In this document: piece after piece, positions 10,969 through 21,488 of the stretch | How the letters are laid out: the number at the start of each line of letters is the position of its first letter | Numbering within the stretch: the first letter of the stretch is position 1 | Source: Siphonobacter sp. BAB-5405 | GTDB lineage: Bacteria > Bacteroidota > Bacteroidia > Cytophagales > Spirosomataceae | NCBI RefSeq assembly: GCF_002872335.1 | Contig: NZ_NJAG01000003.1 | Location: 76,532-140,531 of the forward strand | Reading direction: 5' to 3' | Length of the DNA stretch: 64,000 nucleotides | The notes under the pieces: generated by a model | What the model was told of the DNA's origin: nothing | The model's database searches: none | What the model saw: the letters and a program-made list of their open reading frames with translations, nothing else | Program-made: the position numbers and the translations under genes

Positions 10969-11334
10969 ATGCAGTATTTACTAATCCGCCTGTTTTTCGT
11001 AATGGGTATGCTGGTTCGTCCACCAGAAACCTATTATTATTTTTTGACAGCTACGAATGATGAAATTCGAACGCCGGGCACGACACGCCTGGTGTACTTA
11101 ACCACCGTTCGTACTACCGATACGTACATTTCTGCCAGTTTTCTTCGCAATGCTCAGGAAGATTTTGCGGCTCAAATCAATGCGTACCACAAGCATCGTA
11201 AACCGGAAAAACAATGGTTTAATACGGAAATACGAACCGGCACGAATGAAGAGGAAGTAGGGGCAGAGCGGGCTGGGATTGTTAAAAATTCTAAAACAGA
11301 TACCAGGGGCCGGCTTGTGGAGTTTAAGGAATGA
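10969..11334 (+). CDS. Hypothetical protein with N-terminal hydrophobic segment
   Basis: A 121-aa protein of no family I recognise. Residues 1-17 are hydrophobic and could be a signal or anchor. The rest is polar, ending in a charged tail. It lies 18 nt upstream of another small secreted protein in the same direction, which supports it being translated, but no homology-type motif is visible. The opposite strand also has an open frame here that seems less likely. Confidence 0.5.
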   Translation: MQYLLIRLFFVMGMLVRPPETYYYFLTATNDEIRTPGTTRLVYLTTVRTTDTYISASFLRNAQEDFAAQINAYHKHRKPEKQWFNTEIRTGTNEEEVGAERAGIVKNSKTDTRGRLVEFKE

Positions 11335-11352
11335 AACCTTTATTCCTAAACT

Positions 11353-11748
11353 ATGCCTATGAAACGTGTCGTCTATGTGCTTATGCTCTGTGGCCTGGGT
11401 TCTCTGGTGCAAGCCCAGGTGCTGGTCAATGGAGTGGATCTGAATACGCTGAAAGAAGGAACCATGATTAGTATTGAAATCCGTGAACCTTCCATTCTAA
11501 GTTCGCTCTCTTCACGGGTCGATTACGGTCAGAAAGATCAGGTTTCGAATCGAAAGATGGCCATTGAAGACCCCGAAACCGGAAAAGCTAAAAAATTCAA
11601 CTCTTCGATGGAGGTAGTCAATTTTATGATTGACAATGGCTGGGAATACCAGCAGGCGGTGTTTCAGCAACCGAAAACGGTTAATGACTACTACGATTAC
11701 CGCTACTTCTTCCGAAAGAAAAGTCCGTCAGTGTCTTTGGATCGTTAA
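11353..11748 (+). CDS. Small secreted protein of unknown function
   Basis: A 131-aa protein with a clear signal peptide (KRVVYVLMLCGLGSLVQAQ). ATG 11353 and ATG 11359 are both possible starts, and the second fits a standard signal peptide better. The mature part is soluble and includes EDPETGKAKKFNSSMEVVN and a tyrosine-rich stretch near residue 115. No domain recognised. It follows the preceding small gene by 18 nt, and a TAGTTTTG promoter box starts a new unit after it. Confidence 0.7.
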   Translation: MPMKRVVYVLMLCGLGSLVQAQVLVNGVDLNTLKEGTMISIEIREPSILSSLSSRVDYGQKDQVSNRKMAIEDPETGKAKKFNSSMEVVNFMIDNGWEYQQAVFQQPKTVNDYYDYRYFFRKKSPSVSLDR

Positions 11749-11801
11749 GGCTGGTTTGTGTCTTTTCTGGCAATCAGGTAGAGTCAGTCCTGTAAATTCC
11801 G

Positions 11802-11809
11802 TAGTTTTG
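11802..11809 (+). promoter_or_regulatory. Candidate -7 box for the TPR lipoprotein gene
   Basis: TAGTTTTG matches the Bacteroidota -7 consensus and lies 21 nt before the ATG at 11831. The expected -33 TTG is not evident. Confidence 0.4.
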
Positions 11810-11830
11810 CGGCGATTTTAGACTTTGGGG

Positions 11831-12961
11831 ATGATTCGTTCGGTTCTGGTTTTTGTGTTTCTAGGTTTACTCGGGGGAATGATGGCCTGTTCTTCGGAAG
11901 AGCAGGCGGGTATACGTATTCCGCCGTTGCCGAACATGAACGAAGGTTTTTCTACGCCCAAGGCCCTGGATTTGCTGACCCGGGTCATTCATCAGTATCC
12001 GGATGCTCCGGATAACTACCAGAAACGGGCCGAAATTTATCTCCAGCGTTCGGAGCTGGATGCCGCCCTGGAAGACATCAACCGGGCCATCGAACTCAAA
12101 CGAAATACGGGGCGTTATTACGTAACCAAAGCGAAGATTCTGCGGCAACGCCGGCAGATTGACGAAGCTCTGTATGCGGCTCAACGGGCCGAAATTCTTA
12201 ATGAACGTACCCCCGAACTCTTCGTCCTGCTCGCGGATTTGTACCAGCAGAAGTACCAGTTGGGAAAAGCCCGACAGTACCTGGCCCGTACCCTGCAAAT
12301 CAACCCGTACCACGGCGAAGCCTATTTCTATCGCGGCATGATTGCCGCAAAATTAGGAGATACGACCTCGGCCCTTGTGTTGTTTCTGCGAAGCCGTACG
12401 CTGATGCCCGGTTTTCTGGATGCGTATCAGCAACTATCCCGGATTTACTATCAGAAAAAGGAATATCCCAAGGCGTTATGGTTTGCTCAGGAAGGACTTA
12501 ATTTTTACCCGAATGATGCCGATTTGCATTACCGTCGGGGGCTCACCTTCCTGCAAACTTCGCAAGTGGACAGTTCGTACACCGAGTTCATGAAAGCCAT
12601 TAAAACGGAGCCTAATAATCCGGGAGCGAACCTGTACGTAGCTTCGCTCTTGTTCAACGTTGAAAAAGCGGCGGCTGCACTAAAGCATTTACAGGTGGTT
12701 GAGAAGGTGAACCCTAACTATCCCGGATTGAACTTTCTGATGGCCCAATGTCTTGAGTTAGTAGGCAACGACGACAAAGCCATGGATTACTACCTGACGG
12801 AAGCTCAGCAGAATCCAGGCAACCGAAAGGCCATAGGCGGGTACTGGCGAACGCGACGAAAACAGCTCACCAATTACCCGGAGCTGCGGCAGGATGAACG
12901 CTACCGGCCAGCCCTGACTGTTCCTGACAAAACGGGAACCGCCGCCGCCGATTCCATTTAG
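11831..12961 (+). CDS. TPR-repeat lipoprotein
   Basis: A 376-aa protein with a lipoprotein signal (GLLGGMMAC, lipidated Cys near residue 20) and at least seven tetratricopeptide repeats over residues 45-350. Recognisable units include AALEDINRAIELKRNTG, GEAYFYRGMIAAKLGD and ADLHYRRGLTFL. TPR lipoproteins of this type are scaffolds for envelope assembly; the partner is unknown here. ATG 11831 is chosen over an in-frame TTG two codons earlier. The C-terminal end is disordered and Ala-rich. A stand-alone unit between a -7 box and the thrS leader. Confidence 0.85.
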   Translation: MIRSVLVFVFLGLLGGMMACSSEEQAGIRIPPLPNMNEGFSTPKALDLLTRVIHQYPDAPDNYQKRAEIYLQRSELDAALEDINRAIELKRNTGRYYVTKAKILRQRRQIDEALYAAQRAEILNERTPELFVLLADLYQQKYQLGKARQYLARTLQINPYHGEAYFYRGMIAAKLGDTTSALVLFLRSRTLMPGFLDAYQQLSRIYYQKKEYPKALWFAQEGLNFYPNDADLHYRRGLTFLQTSQVDSSYTEFMKAIKTEPNNPGANLYVASLLFNVEKAAAALKHLQVVEKVNPNYPGLNFLMAQCLELVGNDDKAMDYYLTEAQQNPGNRKAIGGYWRTRRKQLTNYPELRQDERYRPALTVPDKTGTAAADSI

Positions 12962-13040
12962 TAGTGCGTTTATCGGAAACGCTTGTTAGTTTAGGGCATT
13001 GAAAGAAATTCATAGTAGAAGTAACTATACATGGCGTTGA

Positions 13041-13101
13041 CAGAATCGTTTTCTGGACACAGTTCACTGAAAACAGCAAACGGTACACTGAAAACGGTAA
13101 G
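13041..13101. repeat. 7-nt-period element upstream of thrS
   Basis: The right-arm array ACTGAAA, ACAGCAA, ACGGTAC, ACTGAAA, ACGGTAA keeps the 7-nt register exactly (13067-13101). A weak left-arm counterpart (CGTTTTCTG) precedes it. It sits in the 193-bp gap ahead of thrS. Confidence 0.55.
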
Positions 13102-13154
13102 GCTCTCACGGACTTTGTATCTCCGTGATTTTTAATCGTTTATTTCACATATTC

Positions 13155-15104
<1,950 letters not shown>

Positions 15105-15133
15105 AAATACTTCATCTTAGGCACGTATTTTTC

Positions 15134-15169
15134 GAAGCCGTTACGTAAGGAAGCTCTCGTGACGGCTTC
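15134..15169 (+). terminator. Hairpin after thrS
   Basis: GAAGCCGTTACG (15134-15145) pairs with CGTGACGGCTTC (15158-15169), 12 bp with one G-T wobble, followed by TTCTCAGTTTTC. It is 29 nt past the thrS stop and likely a terminator or attenuator between thrS and infC. Confidence 0.6.
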
Positions 15170-15173
15170 TTCT

Positions 15174-15249
15174 CAGTTTTCAGTTCAGGATCAGGAGTTT
15201 TCAGTCTACTTCCATTCTGCTGAAAACAGTAATCACTGAAAACTTAAAA
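15174..15249. repeat. 7-nt-period inverted element before infC
   Basis: Left arm CAGTTTT, CAGTTCA, GGATCAG, GAGTTTT, CAGT (15174-15205). Right arm CTGAAAACAGT... CACTGAAAACTTAAAA (15219-15249). The arms are imperfect reverse complements around an 11-nt centre. It lies directly between the thrS hairpin and the infC start. Confidence 0.7.
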
Positions 15250-15267
15250 ATCACCAAATTAACAAGT

Positions 15268-15828
15268 ATGGCATTACGCCCCGGCGGTATGAACCGCAGA
15301 CCTCCTGTAAGGAAAGAAGAACCCTACCGCATTAATCAATTGATTCGCGGAGTACAGCAAGTACGCTTGGTTGGCGAAAACGTGGACCAGGGGATTGTTG
15401 ATATTCGTCAGGCTCTGGAGATGGCTCAGCAACAGGCTCTGGATTTAGTGGAGATTTCTCCTAATGCAGATCCCCCAGTATGCCGTATCGTTGATTATTC
15501 GAAGTTCAAATACGAACAGAAGAAAAAACAGAAGGAGCTGAAATCCAAGCAAATTAAAGTGGTAATTAAAGAAATCCGCTTTAGTCCTACGACGGATGAT
15601 CACGATTACGACTTTAAATTAAAGCACGCGACCAACTTCCTGAAAGAAGGTTCGAAAGTGAAAGCTTACGTACAATTCTCCGGACGTGAAATCGTATTTA
15701 AAGACCAGGGTTTCAATCTGCTGAAACGATTCATGTCGGATCTGGAAGAACACGGAAAACTGGAATCAGAAGCTCGTCTGGAAGGTCGCCGGATGAACAT
15801 CATCATCGCTCCAAAAGTGAAAAAATAA
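15268..15828 (+). CDS. infC: Translation initiation factor IF-3
   Basis: Binds the 30S subunit and checks start-codon selection. The protein is 186 aa with the N-domain signature YRINQLIRG and [15 protein letters not shown], a lysine-rich linker near residues 85-105 ([13 protein letters not shown]), and the C-domain [17 protein letters not shown]. An alternative start at Met8 would also give a complete protein. In many bacteria infC is translated from AUU; here an ordinary ATG is used. A strong hairpin follows 35 nt after the stop. Confidence 0.98.
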   Translation: MALRPGGMNRRPPVRKEEPYRINQLIRGVQQVRLVGENVDQGIVDIRQALEMAQQQALDLVEISPNADPPVCRIVDYSKFKYEQKKKQKELKSKQIKVVIKEIRFSPTTDDHDYDFKLKHATNFLKEGSKVKAYVQFSGREIVFKDQGFNLLKRFMSDLEEHGKLESEARLEGRRMNIIIAPKVKK

Positions 15829-15863
15829 ATCGACCTGCTTTTTAGCAAAGTCGAATCTGTACC

Positions 15864-15905
15864 AACCCATGGGGTAGTATTCACACGAATGCTACCCCAT
15901 GGGTT
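15864..15905 (+). terminator. Strong hairpin between infC and rpmI
   Basis: 19-bp stem (15864-15882 with 15887-15905, one U-G wobble) and loop ACAC, followed by ATTTT. It begins 35 nt after the infC stop, so infC and the L35-L20 genes are probably transcribed separately, with rpmI having its own promoter. Confidence 0.8.
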
Positions 15906-15978
15906 ATTTTACGACCTGAAAACGAGGAAGATAGCTTAAAAAACGTAATTAAATCGTAACTATTATTGGTTTTTTTGT

Positions 15979-15986
15979 TACTTTTG
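15979..15986 (+). promoter_or_regulatory. Candidate -7 box for rpmI-rplT
   Basis: TACTTTTG matches TAnnTTTG 51 nt before the rpmI ATG and after the infC terminator hairpin. A poly-T tract precedes it; no TTG at the ideal -33 distance. Confidence 0.45.
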
Positions 15987-16036
15987 CGGTTCATTTCACT
16001 TTGAGTACTTTTTTCATCTATTAACAGGTTCAGTTT

Positions 16037-16231
16037 ATGCCTAAGCAAAAATCAAACTCGGGCTCCAAAAAGCGTTTTAAGCTGACTGGAACCGGACAAA
16101 TCAAGCGGAAGCACGCCTTCCACAGCCACATCCTGACGAAGAAGTCTAACAAACGTAAGGCTAACCTCGTTAAGAGCACGCTGGTACATGAGTCAGATCA
16201 CGCTCGCGTAATCGCTCTGCTTGCCAAGTAG
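16037..16231 (+). CDS. rpmI: 50S ribosomal protein L35
   Basis: A 64-aa basic protein with the L35 pattern [35 protein letters not shown] in its first half (split here only in description; Lys/Arg/His-rich throughout). Length and the position directly before rplT are diagnostic. It belongs to the large ribosomal subunit. Unlike in many bacteria the gap to rplT is 163 nt and is filled by a repeat element. Confidence 0.97.
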   Translation: MPKQKSNSGSKKRFKLTGTGQIKRKHAFHSHILTKKSNKRKANLVKSTLVHESDHARVIALLAK

Positions 16232-16296
16232 TTTGTCTTCGGACCAATTACAGGTTTCCTTGTTTAACCCGACTCATGGCTTTTTAAGCGAGAACA

Positions 16297-16364
16297 GCGT
16301 TTAGGGTTTAGCGTTTAGTGTTACGAGTTTAACTCAAAACCCTGAACTCAGAACTCAAAACTCT
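16297..16364. repeat. 7-nt-period inverted element between rpmI and rplT
   Basis: The clearest member of the family: GCGTTTA, GGGTTTA, GCGTTTA, GTGTTAC, GAGTTTA is followed without a loop by ACTCAAA, ACCCTGA, ACTCAGA, ACTCAAA, ACTC. Every unit is 7 nt and the two halves are imperfect reverse complements. Confidence 0.75.
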
Positions 16365-16394
16365 CCTCCGCCAACGTCAAAAAACTAACACAAC

Positions 16395-16739
16395 ATGCCA
16401 CGTAGTGTCAATCACGTAGCGTCTCGGGCCCGTCGCAAAAAGGTGCTCAAACTGGCCAAAGGTTATTATGGCCGTCGTAAAAACGTTTGGACGGTAGCTA
16501 AAAATGCCGTTGAACGTGGTTTAAATTATGCTTACCGCGATCGTAAGCAGAAAAAACGGAATTTCCGTGCTCTTTGGATTGCACGTATCAATGCCGGTGC
16601 TCGTCAGCATGGCTTGAGCTACTCACAATTCATTGGCAAACTGCATAATTCAGGCGTTGAACTGAACCGTAAAGTATTGGCTGACCTGGCAATGAACCAT
16701 CCTGATGCGTTCAAAGCTGTGGTTGACCACGTGAAATGA
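16395..16739 (+). CDS. rplT: 50S ribosomal protein L20
   Basis: A 114-aa basic protein with the L20 signature: [28 protein letters not shown] at the start, then [30 protein letters not shown]. It binds 23S rRNA early in 50S assembly and in many bacteria represses its own operon. The gene ends 34 nt before a strong intrinsic terminator. No atypical features. Confidence 0.98.
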   Translation: MPRSVNHVASRARRKKVLKLAKGYYGRRKNVWTVAKNAVERGLNYAYRDRKQKKRNFRALWIARINAGARQHGLSYSQFIGKLHNSGVELNRKVLADLAMNHPDAFKAVVDHVK

Positions 16740-16772
16740 GCCATAGATTAGAAATCAAGTTTCGATCTATAG

Positions 16773-16800
16773 AAAATCCTCCGGCTTGCCGGAGGATTTT
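16773..16800 (+). terminator. Terminator after rplT
   Basis: 13-bp stem AAAATCCTCCGGC/GCCGGAGGATTTT (16773-16785, 16788-16800) with a TT loop and a T-run to TTTTTG. Classic intrinsic terminator. Confidence 0.92.
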
Positions 16801-16894
16801 TGTTTTAGTAGCCTATGGAAAATACGACGAAATGTCACTTTTTTAAGAAAGGAAGCCATAATTCATGACTACACGTCAGGCTTGAAAATGGTAC

Positions 16895-17317
16895 TTATTC
16901 CGTTTCCGTCGCTTTGGTTTTTAAACTTACCCAGGGGCCATCCACGGACTGCCCCACGATGTAAATATCGATTTCTACTTCTCCCACGCGGTATACCTGA
17001 GGTTTCGTCAATTGCGTAGCGACGAAGCTTTTCAATTGCTGATAGCGTTCTACCGTCTGATTTTCTTCTTCCCCGAACCAGTCATAGGTCTTCAGCAGAG
17101 GTCTGAAAAACGATTCTATTTTTTGGATTTTCACGGGTACATCCGCTTCTAGTCCCAGCAAGGTACGGAATGCTTCTGCCTCGGGAGGCGTCTCTTCCTG
17201 CCATTCAGGCAACGCGTTTACCTCAAAAGGAGCATCAGATTCGCTGGTATAGAGCAGGCCATTTACTTCCTGCTTCAGGTTTTCGATCAAGAGATTGGAA
17301 GCCAGTCGGGCAGCCAT
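16895..17317 (-). CDS. Nuclease A inhibitor-like protein (NuiA family)
   Basis: A 140-aa acidic cytoplasmic protein. The N-terminal pattern LKQEVNGLLYTSESDAPFEV strongly resembles NuiA (PF07924), the Anabaena protein that inhibits the sugar-nonspecific nuclease NucA; the family's Leu-x-x-SES-x-x-P core is intact. The C-terminal half (VGEVEIDIYIVGQSVDGPWVSLKTKATETE) also fits the family. No nuclease gene is adjacent. NuiA-like proteins are widespread in Bacteroidota as orphans, so the role could be a nuclease inhibitor or something unrelated. Transcribed alone, opposite to its neighbours, with a TACCTTTG box at 17404-17411 on its strand. Confidence 0.8.
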   Translation of the reverse strand: MAARLASNLLIENLKQEVNGLLYTSESDAPFEVNALPEWQEETPPEAEAFRTLLGLEADVPVKIQKIESFFRPLLKTYDWFGEEENQTVERYQQLKSFVATQLTKPQVYRVGEVEIDIYIVGQSVDGPWVSLKTKATETE

Positions 17318-17482
17318 AATCGTAAGGTTGAAAAAGTCCGAAATTGAATCAAAAATAAGCGTACGAAGGGAGGTAGGCTCAACTTTTTTACAAAGTAATG
17401 TAGCAAAGGTAATTTTTGTTTTTCAAAAAAGTAGAGTACTATTGCTGAGTAAAAACGACCATACGCTTACTAATAAACAACT

Positions 17483-18061
17483 ATGTTAGATCAGCTCCTC
17501 AATCTCGTCAAAAATAATTCACAGGAAGCCATTGTCAACAATCCGGCTATTCCTGAACAACAGAACGAAGCCGCTCAGACGACCATCTTTACGTCTATCG
17601 TACAGGGTTTACAGGGCGAAGCGGCCAAGGGAAACATCAGTGGCCTGATGGAATTATTCTCCGGTCGCCAGGCAGTACAACAGAGTCCCATTGTTTCGGG
17701 AATTTCCCAAAATGCCATAGGGAGTCTGATGGACAAATTTGGAATCAGTGGCTCCGTGGCTCAAAGTATTGTTGGAGCCATCGTGCCAATGGTTTTGAGT
17801 ACAATCATCGGGAAGTTGAACAATCCGAGCGACAAATCTGTGGATGCCAATTCCATGATGGGATCGCTTCTGGCGGGTACGGACGCCAACACGGGCGGTT
17901 TTAACTTTAATCAGGTAGGAGCGGCTCTGGCCGATGGTAAACTTGATATGAATGATTTGAAGAATATTGGAGGTAGTTTGTTTGGCTCGTCCAACGATAA
18001 AAATGACAAAAACAACGAAGGCGGATTAGGAGGTATACTTGGCGGACTTTTTGGTAAATAA
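17483..18061 (+). CDS. DUF937-like glycine-rich protein
   Basis: A 192-aa protein without signal peptide. It has an N-terminal helical part (MLDQLLNLVKNNSQEAI), a central hydrophobic helix bundle (GISQNAIGSLMDKFGISGSVAQS, IVGAIVPMVLSTIIGKLNNP) and a glycine-rich tail (GGLGGILGGLFGK). This layout matches DUF937/YidB-like proteins, whose function is not known. Promoter elements were not identified with confidence. A strong terminator follows 39 nt after the stop, so it is a single-gene unit. Confidence 0.75.
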   Translation: MLDQLLNLVKNNSQEAIVNNPAIPEQQNEAAQTTIFTSIVQGLQGEAAKGNISGLMELFSGRQAVQQSPIVSGISQNAIGSLMDKFGISGSVAQSIVGAIVPMVLSTIIGKLNNPSDKSVDANSMMGSLLAGTDANTGGFNFNQVGAALADGKLDMNDLKNIGGSLFGSSNDKNDKNNEGGLGGILGGLFGK

Positions 18062-18100
18062 ACTGTCAGTACCTCAGCGATGAGTAAAGTTTGTGTCGAA

Positions 18101-18133
18101 GGCCCGCAGATTTTTTCGTTGCGGGCCCTTTTT
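18101..18133 (+). terminator. Terminator after the DUF937-like gene
   Basis: GGCCCGCA (18101-18108) pairs with TGCGGGCC (18120-18127) followed by CTTTTTTT. Confidence 0.85.
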
Positions 18134-18240
18134 TATGCTGTCAATCTGTCAGAATTAAGACAGAAAATAGCAATAGGCACGGGGATTTAGATAAATAGAG
18201 CATCTACCGATAACCGAGAAATTAAACCAAATACTTTATC

Positions 18241-20163
18241 ATGGGAAAAATCATTGGCATTGACTTAGGCACGACAAACTCCTGCGTTGCTGTAATGGAA
18301 GGTAACGAGCCCGTTGTTATCCCAAACAGCGAAGGACGTCGTACGACTCCTTCAGTCGTAGCCTTTATGGATAATGGTAATGGCGAGCGTAAAGTAGGAG
18401 ATCCTGCCAAACGTCAGGCTATTACGAACCCTACGAATACTATTCAGTCAATCAAGCGTTTCATGGGTAAACGTTTTACGGAAGTACAGAACGAAATGAA
18501 AACCATTTCGTACGTCGTAGAACAAGGCCCTAACAATACTCCCCGTGTACGGATTGGTGACCGTCTGTATACGCCTCAGGAAATTTCAGCTCAGATTCTG
18601 ACGAAAATGAAGCAGACGGCTGAAGATTACCTGGGGCAAACCGTAACGGAAGCCGTTATTACAGTACCTGCGTACTTTAACGATGCCGAGCGTCAGGCTA
18701 CGAAAGAAGCCGGACAAATCGCTGGTCTGGACGTAAAACGGATCATTAACGAGCCTACGGCTGCCGCTCTGGCCTTTGGTCTGGACAAAAAACATGACAT
18801 GAAAATTGCCGTGTTTGACTTAGGTGGTGGTACGTTCGATATTTCGATTCTGGAACTGGGTGATGGCGTATTCGAAGTAAAATCAACCGACGGTGATACG
18901 CACTTAGGTGGTGATGACTTCGATCAGGTAATCATCGACTGGCTGGCTGGTGAGTTCAAGGCGGACGAAGGATTAGACCTGCGTCAGGATCCGATGGCTC
19001 TGCAACGTTTGAAAGAAGCCGCTGAAAAAGCGAAAGTAGAACTTTCTTCTTCCAGCCAGACGGAAATCAACCTGCCGTATATCTTCCCTGTAAATGGTAT
19101 GCCCAAGCACTTGGTGCGTACGCTGACGCGGGCGAAATTCGAACAATTGGCTGATAGCCTGTTCGTACGGATGATGGAACCCGTTCGTAAAGCAATGAAG
19201 AACGCCAACATCAGCACTTCCGAGATCGACGAAGTGATTCTGGTCGGTGGTTCGACGCGTATTCCGAAAGTACAGGAAGAAGTTGAGAAGTTCTTTGGTA
19301 AGAAACCTTCGAAAAATATCAACCCTGATGAAGCTGTAGCCATTGGTGCGGCTGTACAGGGGGGCGTATTGACGGGTGAAGTGAAAGACGTACTGCTTTT
19401 GGACGTCATTCCTTTGTCACTGGGTATCGAAACCATGGGTGGTGTATTCACGAAACTGATCGATGCGAACACCACGATTCCTACGAAAAAATCTGAAACG
19501 TTCTCAACGGCGTCGGATAATCAGCCTTCGGTTGAAATCCACGTATTGCAGGGCGAGCGTCCGATGGCCGGTCAAAACCGTACCCTGGGTCGTTTCCACC
19601 TGAGCGATATTCCGCCCGCACCCCGTGGTATTCCTCAAATCGAGGTAACTTTCGACGTAGATGCGAACGGTATCCTGAACGTATCAGCCAAAGATAAGGC
19701 TACGAACAAAGAGCAGAAGATTCGGATCGAAGCTTCCAGTGGTTTGAGCGACGCTGAGATCCAACGGATGCGTGACGAAGCCAAAGCGAACGAAGCCAAC
19801 GATAAAGCTGAACGTGAAAAAATCGAGAAGCTGAATCAGGCCGATTCACTGATTTTCCAAACGGAACGTCAACTGAAAGAGTACGGTGATAAACTGTCAG
19901 AAGGCAACAAATCAGCCATCGAAACGGCCGTTGCTGCTCTGCGTACGGCTCACCAAAGCCAGGATGTTGCGGCTATCGATGCTGCTTCCGAACAACTGAA
20001 CAATGCCTGGGCGGCCGCTTCTACTGAAATGTACAACGCTGCTAATGCTGGTGGTGCTCAGCCGAATGGTTACCCCGGTGGTGATGCTACCGAAGGTCAG
20101 GCTGGCGGTTCCGCTGGTAACGATAAAGATGTTCAGGATGTGAACTTCGAAGAAGTGAAGTAA
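18241..20163 (+). CDS. dnaK: Chaperone protein DnaK (Hsp70)
   Basis: ATP-dependent Hsp70 chaperone that works with DnaJ and GrpE. The 640-aa length is standard. Visible features are the phosphate-1 motif [11 protein letters not shown] at the N-terminus, [15 protein letters not shown] near residue 190-205, the connect-2 region [11 protein letters not shown] near 335, the substrate-binding domain from about 390, and the C-terminal EEVK end of bacterial DnaK after a Gly-rich linker. dnaJ and grpE are not adjacent. The upstream 180 nt contain a CTGTC/GACAG inverted pair, but no CIRCE element is seen. Terminator 21 nt after the stop. Confidence 0.99.
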   Translation: MGKIIGIDLGTTNSCVAVMEGNEPVVIPNSEGRRTTPSVVAFMDNGNGERKVGDPAKRQAITNPTNTIQSIKRFMGKRFTEVQNEMKTISYVVEQGPNNTPRVRIGDRLYTPQEISAQILTKMKQTAEDYLGQTVTEAVITVPAYFNDAERQATKEAGQIAGLDVKRIINEPTAAALAFGLDKKHDMKIAVFDLGGGTFDISILELGDGVFEVKSTDGDTHLGGDDFDQVIIDWLAGEFKADEGLDLRQDPMALQRLKEAAEKAKVELSSSSQTEINLPYIFPVNGMPKHLVRTLTRAKFEQLADSLFVRMMEPVRKAMKNANISTSEIDEVILVGGSTRIPKVQEEVEKFFGKKPSKNINPDEAVAIGAAVQGGVLTGEVKDVLLLDVIPLSLGIETMGGVFTKLIDANTTIPTKKSETFSTASDNQPSVEIHVLQGERPMAGQNRTLGRFHLSDIPPAPRGIPQIEVTFDVDANGILNVSAKDKATNKEQKIRIEASSGLSDAEIQRMRDEAKANEANDKAEREKIEKLNQADSLIFQTERQLKEYGDKLSEGNKSAIETAVAALRTAHQSQDVAAIDAASEQLNNAWAAASTEMYNAANAGGAQPNGYPGGDATEGQAGGSAGNDKDVQDVNFEEVK

Positions 20164-20183
20164 TCTTTCTGAATACGTACAGT

Positions 20184-20224
20184 AAAAGTCCCTAATCAAT
20201 TGTGAAATTGGTTAGGGACTTTTT
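20184..20224 (+). terminator. Terminator after dnaK
   Basis: 18-bp stem (20184-20201 with 20206-20224, one wobble) containing AAAAGTCCCTAA and its complement, loop GTGA, ending in TTTTT. Confidence 0.9.
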
Positions 20225-20287
20225 ATTTGCCACGGTATCTGTTTCTAAGTATGCCCCAATCTTTCTTCCACTATTAACCACCCAACT

Positions 20288-20755
20288 ATGCTTATCGAAA
20301 ACTGTACGCTCGACGACTATTTTATCATCATTCGGGACATCGTTTCCTTTTGGGGAAGCGAACGTACGCTATCCTTCCATCATCCTATTTACATTCACGA
20401 ATTTGGGAATACAGCTTTTGTCATTCGGGAAGAACAAAAACCCGTAGCGTATCTCTTCGGTTTTCTCTCCCAGACGGATCAGTCAGGCTACGTACATCTC
20501 GTCGGGATCCGGGAAAGTCACCAGAAAAAAGGGCTCGGTACGCTCCTGTACCAGCATTTTATCAACTATTGCAAAACGAAAGGCCGTACGCATGTACGAG
20601 CCATTACGACGCCGGAGAATACGAAATCAATTGCCTTCCACCATTATAAAATGGGGATGAAAATGATCGGTGAGCTGGGCGATTATGATGTACCCGTTGT
20701 TAAAAATTACGCGGGGGAGGGACAGGATCGGGTCGTGTTCATCAAAGAAATCTGA
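20288..20755 (+). CDS. GNAT-family N-acetyltransferase
   Basis: A 155-aa single-domain protein with the acetyl-CoA-binding motif A pattern VHLVGIRESHQKKGLGTLLYQHF (about residues 73-95; Q/R-x-x-G-x-G/A form) and a motif B end with NTKSIAFHHYKMGMK. It transfers an acetyl group from acetyl-CoA to an unknown amine, in the cytoplasm. It stands alone between the dnaK terminator and a shared terminator with the convergent fasciclin gene. Substrate cannot be inferred. Confidence 0.88.
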   Translation: MLIENCTLDDYFIIIRDIVSFWGSERTLSFHHPIYIHEFGNTAFVIREEQKPVAYLFGFLSQTDQSGYVHLVGIRESHQKKGLGTLLYQHFINYCKTKGRTHVRAITTPENTKSIAFHHYKMGMKMIGELGDYDVPVVKNYAGEGQDRVVFIKEI

Positions 20756-20767
20756 CGGACGTTTGTA

Positions 20768-20807
20768 ACAAAAAGCCTTCTCTGATCACTCAGAGAAGGC
20801 TTTTTGT
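20768..20807. terminator. Bidirectional terminator
   Basis: Perfect 18-bp stem (20768-20785 with 20790-20807), loop TCAC, A-run on the left and T-run on the right. It serves both the GNAT gene (plus) and the convergent fasciclin gene (minus). Confidence 0.92.
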
Positions 20808-20826
20808 AGAGGGTAAAACGCAATAA

Positions 20827-21384
20827 CTATTTCGGCATGAGTACGGCACTTACGACATGTACTATACCATTTTTCTGAGCCTGATCAGGAAATTCGACGA
20901 CTGCCTGATGGCCTTTTTCATCGGCTACAACAAACTGATCGCCTGATTTTGTTACGGTCAGGTTCTGACCCGTAAGCGTACGAAGTACGGTTTTCCCTTT
21001 GCCTTTATTCACGGCGTTTTGGAGGTCATTAGCTGTCCATTTTCCCGTTACGACGTGATGAAGCAAGGTTTTACGTAAGGTCGTCACATTACCAGCCGAA
21101 ACGAATTGAGCCGCGTCAGGAACGGCAGAAAATGCTGAGTCGGTAGGAGCAAAAACCGTGAAGGGACCGCTGGAGGCTAGGGTATTGCTAACGCCGGTTT
21201 GTTTCAATGCGGCGGTAAAAGTCTTTAAGCCCGGTGATTGAACGGCATTTTCCACAATCATTTTCTGGGCACTCATGATAATTTGACCTTTTTTAGCCGC
21301 ATCTACGGGAGCTGTTTCCTGAGCGAAGGTCTGGGTGGCGGTGAGCAGACCAGCGGCTAAGACTGACAAAAGAATCGCTTTCAT
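20827..21384 (-). CDS. Secreted fasciclin-domain protein 1
   Basis: A 185-aa protein with signal peptide MKAILLSVLAAGLLTATQTFAQ and one fasciclin (FAS1) domain. The hallmark GPFTVFAPTDSAFSAVP (H1 box) is near residue 75 and the conserved end NGIVHVVSAVLMPK (H2 box) is at the C-terminus. FAS1 domains mediate adhesion or matrix contacts; in Bacteroidota they are common small exported proteins. It is the first of three related genes on this strand within 3.4 kb. Confidence 0.93.
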   Translation of the reverse strand: MKAILLSVLAAGLLTATQTFAQETAPVDAAKKGQIIMSAQKMIVENAVQSPGLKTFTAALKQTGVSNTLASSGPFTVFAPTDSAFSAVPDAAQFVSAGNVTTLRKTLLHHVVTGKWTANDLQNAVNKGKGKTVLRTLTGQNLTVTKSGDQFVVADEKGHQAVVEFPDQAQKNGIVHVVSAVLMPK

Positions 21385-21488
21385 ATTCCTATATTTTTAA
21401 GGGGTGATCGTTATTATGGGTTTCGTTGATTCTAGTGCAAGTTTAGGTATTTATCGATGCGATGCCATAAATGTCGTGTTAAAAATTA

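Noticed and set aside
13102-13154. A T-box or threonine attenuator before thrS
   Set aside because: There is a TCACGGA/TCCGTGA hairpin but no T-box consensus and no leader peptide rich in Thr codons.
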